From: Fistulifera solaris
Taxonomy: Eukaryota; Bacillariophyta; Bacillariophyceae; Naviculales; Stauroneidaceae
Length of the DNA: 64,000 nt
Direction: 5' to 3'
NCBI GenBank assembly: GCA_030295235.1
Contig: AP026132.1
Span: forward strand, 503,501-567,500
In this document: piece by piece, positions 35,601 to 46,013 of the stretch
Layout of the letters: every line of letters starts with the position of its first letter
How positions within the stretch are numbered: the stretch's first letter is position 1
Position numbers and translations under genes: made by a program
The notes under the pieces: model-generated
What the model saw: only the letters and a program-made list of their open reading frames with translations
The model's database searches: none
What the model was told of the DNA's origin: nothing

Positions 35601-36994
35601 CTGCATATGATCTTCGGTTCATGGCAAGAACGTTTTTCCTAAGAGGGGAATCTGAAAAAGCTGTCGAGTTGCTCAAAGCTAGCCTTGAACTTTCCGATGA
35701 GCGCCCGATATCACTGGAACGTGCAGCCGGACTGACTGATCTTGCACATTCTCTCATAGATATGGGGAATTTGAATGAAGGCATCACGTTCTTGGAAAAT
35801 GCTCTTGAAATTCAAATTACACATTTTGGAGAGAGTCTTTTTGTTGTTGATAGATTGAAGGCGATTGGAGGTGTTCATTGCGCTCTCAAAGCATACGATG
35901 AGGCAATCGCCGTGTATGACAAAATCCGCGAAATACTGCAACGAGTCCATAGCGAAGATACGGACAGGATGGCCGATATCATATTTGCGATAGGCGACGT
36001 TCTCGAGCAAAAGGGCGAAGTGGATGAGGCGATACAAGCCTTCACACAGTTCATCAAAGTCGTCGAAAGCACTAAATCCTCGGATCATCCCGAAATCGCG
36101 AGATCGTACCAACGGATGGGAGAAATTGAGCTGAAACGACATTCAGTTGATGAAGCCGAGGGTCACTTCACGAAAGCGTACGCTATCCGCAAAGTTCATA
36201 ATCAAGATTCGTTGATAGCGGAAACTTCTCATTTCCTCGGTGTTTTGGCAAGAATGCGCCGCGATCAGAATCTTGCTCTCGAGTATTTGACGAGCGCACT
36301 GGAAGTTCGAAAAGGTTACGACAAAGCCGGAGAAACATGTCTAACATTATTCGAAATTGGTAATGTCTATCGAATGCAGTGGGAGTACGACAGCGCTATC
36401 AGCGTCTACGACAAAGGTCTGGAGATGATCGACAAAAGCTCCGAAATGGCAGGGAGAATTGAGAATGCAAAGGGACACGTAATGGTCGGCAAAGGCGATT
36501 TGGAGGACAGTCTTAGCATGTTTAGCAAGTTCCGCGAGACCAGACTGGAGCGATTCGGTAGAGATCACATTTTGACTGGAAACACTTCGAGGAGTCTCGG
36601 CCTTGTTCATTTCTTGTTGAATCACGTCGATGAGGCCCTGGTTCATTTGAACGAATTCGTCCGTGTATGCGAATTGCAAGAAGACGAGGATACAAGTGAA
36701 ACCATAGACTACGCAATGGCTGTTTTTCTTCTCGGAGAACTCCACCATCACAAAGGCAAGACCGATCAAGCGGAAGAAGTGTGGACCGTAAGTAAAGAGG
36801 TTTGCGAGGATAATGGATTTGACGCAGTTTATCCAGAGTTCTTTGCCATGGTGAGCCGCCGTCTCGAACCAGGCGCCGAGGCAAAACCAAAAAGTACGGG
36901 GCTATTCTCCCGACTCACCGGGGAGGCGCAAATTCTCACTGATCCCGACGAACGACGGGTGTTGCAACAGATCGCCTTCATGGACGACGAATAA
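32657..36994 (+). CDS. STAND NTPase: NB-ARC-like domain with C-terminal TPR repeats
   Basis: One long exon, about 1445 residues once two homopolymer errors are allowed for: G3 at 33433-33435 (one short) and T7 at 35296-35302 (one extra). The first repair restores the Walker A loop DGMGKTTLAAQ at about residue 260; Walker B is LSVLLILDDL (about 350), followed by a sensor-like SIILTTLKKE and a CEFNPLTVRSVAR segment in the place of the GLPL motif. This is the P-loop order of NB-ARC/STAND switches such as Apaf-1 and NLRs. The N-terminal 240 residues are helical without a known domain. From about residue 730 to 1390 there are repeated TPR-like helical pairs (for example ALEIQITHFGESLFVVDRL). The role is presumably ligand-gated oligomerisation; the partner is unknown. 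Confidence 0.85.
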
Positions 36995-37099
36995 CTGTGT
37001 ATTTACAATTTTGAACTTTCTCATTTGTGAAGCATCCACAGCAGCGGAATTAGAAGAACAACTTTCATTAAAGAAGCTTTTTATTGTTTCATAGAATGT

Positions 37100-38272
37100 T
37101 TATTTACGAAGGTCAACGACGACCGGACCATTCTTGAATGCTGGCATCTGGATTTTGGCAGAGTCTTCCTTCCAGTTGGCGTTTCCCGGACCAACGTCCT
37201 TGACTGCCTTTGCCTCCGAGATTGTTTCTTCGTCCTCTACCGAAACCATCGTCAATGATACTTTTCGGTTGGCGATTTCCTTGACACGGACTTGTACTTT
37301 CTCGTTGACCTTGACCGCGCTATCGACCGAGCTGACGCGTCCCACCGACAAGGCCGAAATGTGTACCAAACCGTCCAATTCTCCTTCCACTTCCGGATTC
37401 AAGTCTGCGGCATTAATTCGAACAAACGCTCCAAAATCGACAGTACTGATTACGGTACCCTCTACAAATTTGTTTTGATCCCAACCCTTCTCCTTCAAGC
37501 CATTCACGACCGCACTGTCGTCCGATCGCTGCTGTCGCTGCTGTCGTTCCTTTTGTTGACGAGGAGCCGGGGCTTGTGCCTTGGCTTCTTCGGCTTGTTC
37601 GGCCGAAAGAAGAGACAAAGCCACTTGGTTCTTCTTCTCGTCAATATTGGTGATGCGGACATCAATTTCCGAGTTGAGTTCGAGGATCTCCTTGACGTCC
37701 TTGACGAAACCCACCGAAAGCTGGGAGATGTGCAAAAGGCCATCCGTCTGGGCACCGATATCAATGAAAGCACCGTAACTGGCAATCGTCTTGACTCGTC
37801 CTTTCACGGTATCGCCGACCTTGTACTCACCGAGTGGTTTGCCCTGGGGACCTTTCTTTTCAATGATTTTCGAGCGGGGCGTTCGGCGTTGTGCGCTTCA
37901 TCTTCACTTTCAATACCATCCATGGCAGCGACTTCTCCGGGGACTTCTGCGACGTCGGCAAAGAGAATCATGGTTTTGCGACGCGAGCAAGCCGCACAGA
38001 CGCATCCCGAAGCATGGGAAGCGACGACATCGGCGACGGGCGGAGATACTCCCGAGGATACTCGGCTCGCAACGAAACCTGAAGAAATGAAAGTAGAATA
38101 ATTAGGTAACGCGTCGGTAACAAAAATTTCAATTCGGAATAAACAAATTTAGGTGCTTTTTCGTAATGGAACGCTTGCAAGAGAACTTACCCGAAACAGG
38201 AGCGGGAGAGAAGGCTGACACGGAGCCAACCGAGAAAAGGAAGGCAGAAACAGCAGTTGTTGAGAAGTGCAT
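37100..38272 (-). CDS. Plastid-targeted S1-domain RNA-binding protein (ribosomal protein S1-like)
   Basis: Exons 38191-38272 and 37100-38078 (intron 38079-38190, 112 bp), about 353 residues after adding one base to T4 at 37867-37870, which restores ARKIIEKKGPQGKPLGEYK. The first exon encodes a signal peptide with a diatom plastid motif, SVSAFSPAPV, then a transit-like region. Two S1 OB-folds follow: GDTVKGRVKTIASYGAFIDI...DGLLHISQLS at about residues 115-190 and VEGTVISTVDFGAFVRI...DGLVHISALS at about 230-310. S1 proteins bind mRNA and promote translation initiation; bacterial S1 has six repeats, plastid ones usually three, so two is short. It could also be a plastid translation factor. The gene is head-to-head with a plastid ribosomal protein gene. 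Confidence 0.85.
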
Positions 38273-38655
38273 GCTTGATATGAATTACAATAGAACAATC
38301 AGATGATTTATTCCGCTTGCACAAAGGTAACAGCAACCTAGAATCGCAAATCGATGTGTCAGTCAACTTTTTCTGGTTGCTGTTGTTGTTTTCAGCGGTC
38401 AGCGTTGATGGGCAACTTCGTCTGTCTGCAAGGCGTCGGGTCTTCTATGACGTACTTCCATCTTCTTTCTTGTATGAAACACAGAGTAGATTGAGTACCG
38501 TTTTGTTTCATCTACAGTCTCGTAGTCAGTAGTCGGCAAAAGCGGCAATTGCACGCCACACATCAACCGCTTTGTTGCAATCGAACAAAAAACTTATCAT
38601 CTTTGTCGGCAACAATCATCGACAACCTCTTTGTTTTTTTCTTTATTCAAATACA
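38273..38655. promoter_or_regulatory. Shared bidirectional promoter of two plastid translation genes
   Basis: 383 bp separate the start codons of the plastid S1-like gene (minus) and the cL38-like gene (plus). No other gene fits. It contains T-rich stretches on both sides and a GTTGCTGTTGTTGTTTTC tract at about 38374-38391. A shared promoter for two plastid-ribosome genes is inferred. Confidence 0.5.
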
Positions 38656-38996
38656 ATGATGCAACTTATTTCCTTCCTCCTTGCTCTTCTGATTGCGAAT
38701 GCTGCGGCATTCGCTCCGTTCGGCGTTGTTTCCGATCGCTCTCGGTACGTGTCGTTGCGTTCTCAGTCAGTCACGCTTTACCATGACTGACATCTTTTCG
38801 CTTGTGCAGAACAATCTGCTTTGCCAAGCACGCCAACGATAAGGGTGCGAAATGGGCCAAGTCCAAGCGTCCGAAAAAGTCCAGCCCGGCTGACATTAAC
38901 CGAAAGCCGGTCGTCTACGAATTGACGAGCATGGTGAAACCAGCGGAATTCACAATCTCCAGCGAACCCGCCACATCGGTCGCCAAGTCTGGTTAA
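38656..38996 (+). CDS. Plastid-specific 50S ribosomal protein cL38 (PSRP6-like)
   Basis: Exons 38656-38744 and 38810-38996 (intron of 65 bp), 91 residues, frame intact. The N-terminus is a signal peptide with the canonical diatom plastid motif (LIANAAAFAPFGVV). The short mature part is basic and contains SKRPKKSSPADINRKPVVY, which matches the pattern R-P-K-K-S/T-x-P-x-D-I-x-R-K-P-x-V-Y of plant PSRP6/cL38, a small protein of the plastid large ribosomal subunit. The assignment rests on that one motif plus size and plastid targeting. Confidence 0.7.
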
Positions 38997-39069
38997 ATTG
39001 AATTAGTACTCTATTGAAACACGAGAAAAACACAATCGTTAACATGTTTGCGTATCCTGTGATTATAAG

Positions 39070-40620
39070 TTAATGGTTCTTGGCGCGCTCCAAAAGTTCC
39101 GGAATGTCTTGCGAAAAAACTTTGTCCATTTCTCGTACCAGTTTCTTGTCCAACTTGGGAAAGTCACTCAGATCCTTGATTTCGTACAAAGCTTGCCTCA
39201 TAGGCTCCAGCGCCGGGAAATCTCCTTTGGCAACCCGTACCGCCGCGCGGCCGCCAAAAACTCCGATTCGAGCCGTCCAATCAGTCTCTTTTGTTTCTCT
39301 CGTTTTCCCCATGTTAGAGGCAACTGTTTTCTCAAATAGTGAATAATATACGCGTGCACTTTCACACTGCGCGCCCGTTTCACCATTTCGTTAATTCGTC
39401 GCATCACGGCGTGTTGCGGCAGCATCATAATATCACGCAACAAATCCATTTCCTCTCGTTGCAAAAGTTCGGCCTGCTCGGTGCACTGTAACGGAGCATC
39501 CCAGAAGCTTCCCATGTAGACACGGCACACTTCCGGAGTATTCATTACCTTCCCCAACGACCACATGAGGGCTCCGTACACGCGCATGAGCTGTTGTGTC
39601 GAAATACTGTCGGCCTTGTTCAAAACAATCCGTATTTTATCCAGATGAGGGATCATGAGTTCCATGACCGATTTTAATTCATCCGAAATATCCAGCTTGT
39701 GCGCATCAAACATGACAATGATCAAGTCGGCACGTTCGGCAAACCATTTCATGACACCTTCGTAATCGTAATTTCGCGATCGCTGCTTCTGTCCCGAAAG
39801 AATGCCCGGAGTGTCAATAATGGTCACATTCCGCAACAGCGGCGCATCTAACTCGGCCGCTTCCATCCGCGACAAGAAGTTGTTTCCAAACGGATTCAAT
39901 CCGGTGAAAGGACGGTCGGCTTGGGAACAGAGTGCGGCACCGGGTATGATCTTGTCTTGGCCTCCCCACAATATGGCCGTAAAGCGATCCGTCGTCGGTT
40001 CGGGTCCCACACGAATGCCGGGAAAATCACGGCCCAGTAAATACTTGACAAAGGACGTTTTCCCCACACTGTATTGACCCAGCAACAAGATCAAGGGAGG
40101 GGCATCAAAGTCCGATGGCGACAGTGGAGGCGAATGGAAGTGACCGTAACGCGAAGCGAGTTCCAGAGGAAGAATCTTCTTTCGATACAATCGAGCCAGT
40201 CCTCTTAATATGAACTCTTTATCAAAGTTGGAAAGATCCATCGCTCCTGAATCTTGCTGCGTGTTGGATAAATCCTCTTGGCTTTCCCAATCCTCCTCTC
40301 TGTGTGTCGGTGGGTGCTGAAAGTCACGGGAGAAATCTTCTTGCGGAGGTAACGGCGGTGGCGGCATATTGTTGTTATTGTGATAGGAAGGAACATCCTC
40401 CCTCGTCGTACAGGGGTGGTGGGAGTTCGGGCGTGTCCGGAAACGACGGAGGTAGATCGGGCGGCGGATAATACTGACCATCCTGTGGATACGACGATCC
40501 TGCCCGTATTTGATGTATCCGATTCAGAAACGGAACGGCTGAACATGATTGGAGAAGAAGGACAGATGAAATGAGTAATCGACAGATGCCGCCCGTGTGT
40601 ATCGAGGATACTCTCTGCAT
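39070..40620 (-). CDS. EHD-type dynamin-like GTPase with signal peptide and no EH domain
   Basis: Single exon, about 516 residues after two repairs: C3 at 40400-40402 (one extra) and T3 at 39226-39228 (one short). ATG at 40620 opens a signal peptide (GICRLLISSVLLLQSCSA), followed by a proline-rich segment (PPPDLPPSFPDTPELPPP). The GTPase has all EHD signatures: LLGQYSVGKTSFVKYLLG (G1), GPEPTTDRF (G2), IIDTPGILSGQKQR (G3), VLNKADSISTQQLMRVYGAL (G4), then FWDAPLQ and KVHAYIIHYLRK in the helical part, and LPKGDFPALEPMRQ near the end. EHDs bend and cut membranes in endocytic recycling. The usual C-terminal EH domain is absent. A signal peptide is odd for this cytosolic family and suggests ER, periplastidial or plastid placement. 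Confidence 0.85.
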
Positions 40621-41048
40621 ATTACAAAGACTTCCCGTGGTTGCGTTCTTTTGCAGATCAATGACCTCTAGTTCTAGTCGAGGGTACGGATCGAAGAAAA
40701 AAGGTTCAAGACTTTCGTTATGAATTGCATGAGAAACTTTTTGTCGAAGTGCTGCTTCGTAAAAAATGCAATTAAATGGGTCCCCCTAAATCCAGTCACG
40801 AGTAAATCGAATTCCACGTGTCGTCCTTGGAAGAAGGGACATGAATAATGTGTCGCATCGCAGAAGTAGGCTACTTTAAAAACGATATAGAATAGGAACT
40901 ATATATTTTAGAGTTTTATCAACGGACATCCGGTACTCCCACCACAACGCGGTGCAAAACTGCAACAATAAAACATGCAACGCAGTTCATTTGCATCGAA
41001 TCATCCATCATCATCTCGACATTTTTACAACTAACTTGACCATTTTCG
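40621..41048. other. Divergent intergenic region between the EHD and SEC22 genes
   Basis: 428 bp with no gene. Includes an AT-rich box (ATATATTTTAGAGTTTTAT) around 40898-40918. Nothing else was recognised. Confidence 0.4.
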
Positions 41049-41865
41049 ATGCCTCCTCTTTTAACGCAAGTCGCCCGCACATCGGATTCGTTGCCACTAG
41101 TGGCGTGCACGACCGCCACACATACATTGCCGGTAACGAGTAAGCATCAACAAGATGCGCAGCAGCTCATGAAACGTATGACTACAGGGTCCGTGCCTGC
41201 GGTGCCTTTGTGCTACTGTTTCTTTTGAAACTCACATTCTTTCTTACAGATCTCCGAATAAAATGTCGATTGCTACCGGCAATTACTGCTTTTATTACAT
41301 GTCACGAGATAATCTCTGTTTCTTAACGTTGTGCGAGGAGAGTTTTCCGAAGCGTTCGGCGTTTTTGTATCTAGAAGAAATTGCGGATCTGATTTTGCAG
41401 GAAATGATTCGGGAATATGGGAATGATGTAAGTACTGCAAACGAACGGAAACCTTCATTGCCAGGCATAGGCACATACTCAAATTGCAGATTGCAGTGGC
41501 GAAATCAGGTTGACCAAGCGGCACGGCCCTTCCAATTCATTCACTATGATCCCATCATTCAACGAAAGCAACGCGAATACCGAGAACAGCGACCTCAAGC
41601 ACGATCGCAGTTGAACGAAGACTTGAATGAGATTCACAGCATCATGCGCAAAAACATTGACGAGATTCTAAATCGCGGGGAAAAATTGGATCAAGTCTCG
41701 AATATTAGCAACGACTTGCGCAGCAAATCGAAAGACTTTAAATGGGGAACCAAAAAGTTGACTTTGCAAGCGCGATTACAACAATACGGACCGATGGTGG
41801 TCGGTGCGACGCTCTTTTATTATTCTTTACGTCAAAATATTTCACATCGGATTTTGAGGCAGTAA
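41049..41865 (+). CDS. SEC22: R-SNARE Sec22
   Basis: Exons 41049-41188, 41250-41427 and 41497-41865, 228 residues, frame intact. The longin domain includes MSIATGNYCFYYM, LTLCEESFPKRSAFLYLEEI and the RPFQFIHYDPIIQ block. The R-SNARE motif (LNEDLNEIHSIMRKNIDEIL, zero-layer Arg in NRGEKLD) precedes a short C-terminal hydrophobic anchor (GPMVVGATLFYYSL). Sec22 mediates ER-Golgi vesicle fusion in both directions and ER contact sites. The first intron has a weak donor, GTCCGT. The second (41428-41496) is 69 bp, a multiple of three, and contains no in-frame stop, so its retention would insert 23 residues into the longin domain. Confidence 0.9.
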
Positions 41866-42044
41866 ACCATTTGTCTTATTCCGTGCTGCATCTTCAAGTC
41901 AGAGGTTTATAGGCTGCGTCTGAGAGGAACAAAATTTAGCGACTAATTTGAAAAGTGAACTGCAATATTGAGTAAGGAACGAGCCAAAGTTTGTCCTAAA
42001 ATATGTAAAAGAAGAGATACTTTAACCAATCGATTCTTATTCAT

Positions 42045-43442
42045 TCATTGCACTTCCAATGTCTTTGGTCTATGAAACTCAAGTATACGGTCCTCGTCGG
42101 ATTTTTCGCTGATCAGACGAGAAATATCGTAAGGAGCCAGATGGCTTATTTTTTCGTCGTTCAAATTTATGATATAATCGCCCACTTGCACTCGGCCAAA
42201 CAACGGTGACGTTGATTTAATGGCGTGTATAGCAGGCCCGGAACCGTCTTTGTCATCCAAAACGATACCTAGCTTCCCGGGAGGCACCAATACCTTGATT
42301 ATTTGCGTGTCTTGCTGATCATTCATACCGTCACCCAGAAACTTTTCAAAATCGAGCTCTTCGTCGTCGTCATACTGATCATCAAACGACTGGTCGTCTG
42401 CTAAAAGGGAACCACTCATGCCGATACTCATTTTCGTGTGTGGCGTTGCTTCCGTGAAGCAATCTTGTGCCGGGGCCTCCTCCTGATCAGGCTTGGTGAT
42501 ATCCTTACTGTAATCGTACGCGAGTGACGAAGCTGTTGTCCGTTCATCAAGTTTGCTCACTGTTGTTGCACCACAATAAGGATCTCCCAAAGTGCTGACA
42601 TCATCACCTCCCGTATTGTTAATCACAATTTCCATGCGGTTTGTTGAGTCTGTCGATTGAGCATCGACAATTTTAGCCTCCTCCACTTTCTTTCGGCAAC
42701 AAACGAAGTACGCGAGACAACCAACTGCGACGCCAACCACAACGCCCCCTAGAATACCTATTATTGTTCCGACCCCCACTGATTCGGAGGCAGTTGACGA
42801 AGGCGCAACGGAAGTATCCCGTTCCAACTTCATGTTTTGAAGCTGTTGAATATCCCCGTTATTCCTTTCACCCAGCAAAGTAATAAAGGCAGCTCGCTCA
42901 GCAGCCGTGTCGAACGCATCCCTGACCCACCGCGTGATGTCAACAACTTCACCAGAAGGCGGCGCAATGTATTGAAAATTGACGCGAAGAAAGAGCTGAA
43001 GCAAATAGTTGCCCCCGGTTCTTTGTCCCAAATTATTCTCCTTCAAAATGCGTACTCGGGTGTTGAGCACGTTTACATTATCGGTAATAGACAACTGTAT
43101 AAAACTTCCCATCGTGAGACTAAAATCCGCTGGGGAGACTATATTCGCCTCACTCGCTGTAAGGTTCACTTCAACAATGACGTTTTCCGAGATTTCCTCA
43201 AACGTAGTTGTTTGGGCTCGCCGTAAATAATTGCAATCTGTATTATCCCCCCAACAGCTATGCGGAGTGATCGGAAAGGAATTTTGTACCTCTGAAAGAC
43301 GAAAGGAATATAAGAAAGACGATTACGAGTGACATAGACCCTCAACGAACGCGAACTTACCTCCTCGGACGGTTGTGGAGACGCACATTGCAAGAATCGC
43401 CACGCCGAAGAGTATGCGTGGGAAGCATTTCCATGGTTTCAT
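42045..43442 (-). CDS. Single-pass membrane protein with cytosolic PDZ domain
   Basis: Exons 43361-43442 and 42045-43291 (intron of 69 bp), 442 residues, frame intact. A signal peptide (ILFGVAILAMCVSTTVRG) leads to an ectodomain of about 190 residues with no recognised family, then a glycine-rich membrane helix (TIIGILGGVVVGVAVGCLAY) with CCRKK stop-transfer. The cytosolic part is acidic and ends in a PDZ domain (KVLVPPGKLGIVLDDKDG, AIKSTSPLFGRVQVGDYI) that occupies the last 90 residues. The topology is receptor-like: extracellular sensor or adhesion region outside, PDZ scaffold inside. The ligand is unknown. Comparable TM-PDZ proteins are frequent in diatoms. Confidence 0.8.
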
Positions 43443-43979
43443 AGTTGTATTGATAGCAGACAATTGCTTGGTTTCTCACAGCTCAATCATACTAATACTC
43501 ACTTCAATTTGAAGGGATTGAAGAAGTGGGGCACAAACACTGGACGGGAATTTTTTTACGGAATGCGGTAAACCGGGGCGGATTGGCGGGGTGGCAATAA
43601 AGCCAAGGAGGTAAAGCCGGTTCCCAAAGCTTTCAATCTAAGTAGAGTTTTAGCCAATGTCGTACACCTTAGCGAAATTTGTCATCACTTTGGAATCGTG
43701 TGAATTGTCCCTCCAGTTTGATTATTCTAAATTTCTAAATTTCTTCCGAACTAGACTACACTTGAAAGTAGGCTAGGCCAGCGTTACTTAGCTGAGTTAG
43801 TCACTCTGCGAATGAACTACGCTAAATGAATGGTATTGGGCGGTTAAAACGGTTCTGGAGAAACGGTAAGTCGTGCTAATAATCCTAAATACGGAGTACT
43901 TTCAAGCGTATAGTTCGGTGCGGGGCGCTTTTTGATAGCTCCAACCTTAATGAACGTATAATAATGAGGGGGGAGAAAA
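43443..43979. other. Divergent intergenic region between the PDZ protein and V-ATPase H genes
   Basis: 537 bp. No gene, RNA or repeat was recognised. There is an inverted CCAAT-like ATTGGC at about 43579. Confidence 0.4.
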
Positions 43980-45571
43980 ATGCGACGGCGACCACAAAAA
44001 CGAATAAAGTTCTTACCTCACAATGACGTTCCCAAATCAACAGCATTCAACATCACTTACATGCCTTTTCCAGTGACTCTCTCTCCATCACCTGTCAGTG
44101 AAGTCTTTTCAGGAATTCAGGAGAATCCACTGGAAAAGTTGGCTCTCTCTGACCCCGAAAAGTCCCTGTTGCGAGCTGCTGAAGAAAATCCTCTCGAGTA
44201 CACGTTGAATGACCACAAGGATGCTGAATCATATGCACTTCTTCTGCTCAAAGTGATAGATCTTACTTTATCATCATCGGAACACAATAAAAACTCCAGA
44301 GTTTACAAGTTGTCCCTCGATCAATCTCTTTCCGACGATGAAGCCCATCAATTACTTTTCGTCGATTTTCATGGAGTTTGGCTCCACTACGCCATCTCAA
44401 AGTTTTCTGAAGTCATAATAGCGCTCAAATCAACGAAAAGACCAATTCAACAATCGCAAATACATTTTTTCCTTCTGGATTGTTACTCGAGGACTGGCGC
44501 ATTTTGCACAGAGTTCTATCGGCAACCAAATCGGATCCGTTCGCTCAAAGAGGTGCTGCTTTTTGTTTGGCTTGTATTCTCTATGAGGGTTGTTTACTGG
44601 AGGAAAGGTGTCAGCTATTTTCGTCGCTATCATCTATCTTGAGAAATTTTGTTACGTGGATCACTTTCCGGCTACAATCGGCCACTTCTCCAACTTTTCT
44701 GGCCGCCGTCACCCCCAGCATGACAATTATTCTAGAAATCAAAAAAGCCCGTCTTCTTTTTATCGACAACGGGGGCCTAAATTTTCTTTCTCGTCATTTA
44801 CATACCTCCGACAAGGATCCCAACGACCTTCCGAGAAAAGCGGGAGCTTCCGTGCAGCAACTCTACGAACTCACGTATTGTTTGTGGCTGCCGTCGTTTG
44901 ATTGCTGCGACCATCACAGTCTGAGAAAGCATTTTCATCGGGATGGTGCTGTACCAGCACTGGTGGATTTGGTGGCTGCCGCTACGCGCGAAAAAATTAC
45001 TCGACTGGCTCTATCGACATTGCGCAACTTGGCAACGTTCCACACATCAGAAGACAGTTATGATGCACTCGCCTTTCGTACCGAAATGATTGGTTGCGGC
45101 TTGCTCACACGTCTCGAACGATTAAAAGAAGCTGCCAAGTGGAACGATCCGGACATGATCGACGACATCGACATCTTAGAAGGACATTTACAACAAACAT
45201 TCCGTCACATGACTCGTTGGGACCTTTACCAAGCCGAAGTGGAATCATCTCATCTACAATGGGGTGTCTTGCATACCGAAAAGTTTTTTCGAGAGAATAT
45301 AAAACTCTTCGAGGGAGATGACGGGCAGTTCAAAATCATCCACGATCTAGTTCGATTGACTTCGAGTGAGGACGAAGAAATTGCGTCATTAGCATGCTTT
45401 GATCTAGGGGAGTTTGTTCGTCACTACCCGAATGGAAGGTTATTAGCCTCTCGTTTAGGGGCTCGCGACGCTGTCATGGCGCTAATAGATCACAGCCATG
45501 AGGAGCTTCAGAAACAGGCTTTGCTAGCGGTTTCCAAAATGCTAATCCAGAATTGGAAGGCCGTCGAATGA
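43980..45571 (+). CDS. VMA13: V-type ATPase subunit H
   Basis: Single exon, about 530 residues after adding one T to T6 at 44465-44470, which joins QIHFFPSG to LLLEDWRILHRVL. The C-terminal half is typical of subunit H: LHTEKFFRENIKLF, ASLACFDLGEFVRHYPNGR and QKQALLAVSKMLIQNW, in an all-helical HEAT/armadillo-like fold (LALSTLRNLATF). Subunit H caps the V1 sector, is needed for proton pumping by the assembled enzyme, and inhibits ATPase activity of free V1. The N-terminus (MRRRPQKRIKFLPHND) is not typical, so either the start lies elsewhere or another base error precedes it; ATG 43963 in another frame is close by. Confidence 0.88.
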
Positions 45572-46013
45572 ACAGTTTTGATATGATTCTCTTGTCTTGT
45601 ATTCATCGCTTAGACAGTTTTAGGACTCTAAACATCTTATTGTGTTGTCTATAAAGTGTTGCACCTCGTAGTACCTAGTACCTACAAAGCCTATTAGCAA
45701 GGAGCAAGGAGGATAACAACGATCCTTAGATTGCCTTGCCTATACCGGTGCGGTGACTTGTATAAAAAACTGTGACCATCACACGTTTTATCATATATCG
45801 GTTGTTGTTGAAAGGACAAGACCACGTTATTGACTATGCGGCTCAGGCGCACCTCCACCTCCATGACGAAATGACGCAAAAGAAAAATGAAAACATGCAC
45901 TGCAAACTGCAAACAAAACCGCAAAAGAGTCAACGAATCTTAGCACAGCTTAGCATGCCTTTCAATAGATTCAACGTTTTTCCAATTTTGTCTTGATAAT
46001 TTTAGCAACGGAA
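45572..46013. other. Intergenic region before the sulfotransferase gene
   Basis: 442 bp without a recognisable gene. Minus-strand frame 45694-45933 has no domain and is probably chance. Confidence 0.4.

Noticed and set aside
32657-36994. Three separate genes (helical protein, NB-ARC protein, TPR protein)
   Set aside because: The joins fall at a GGG run inside Walker A and at a T7 run inside a TPR; one-base repairs give one continuous protein with total length divisible by three.
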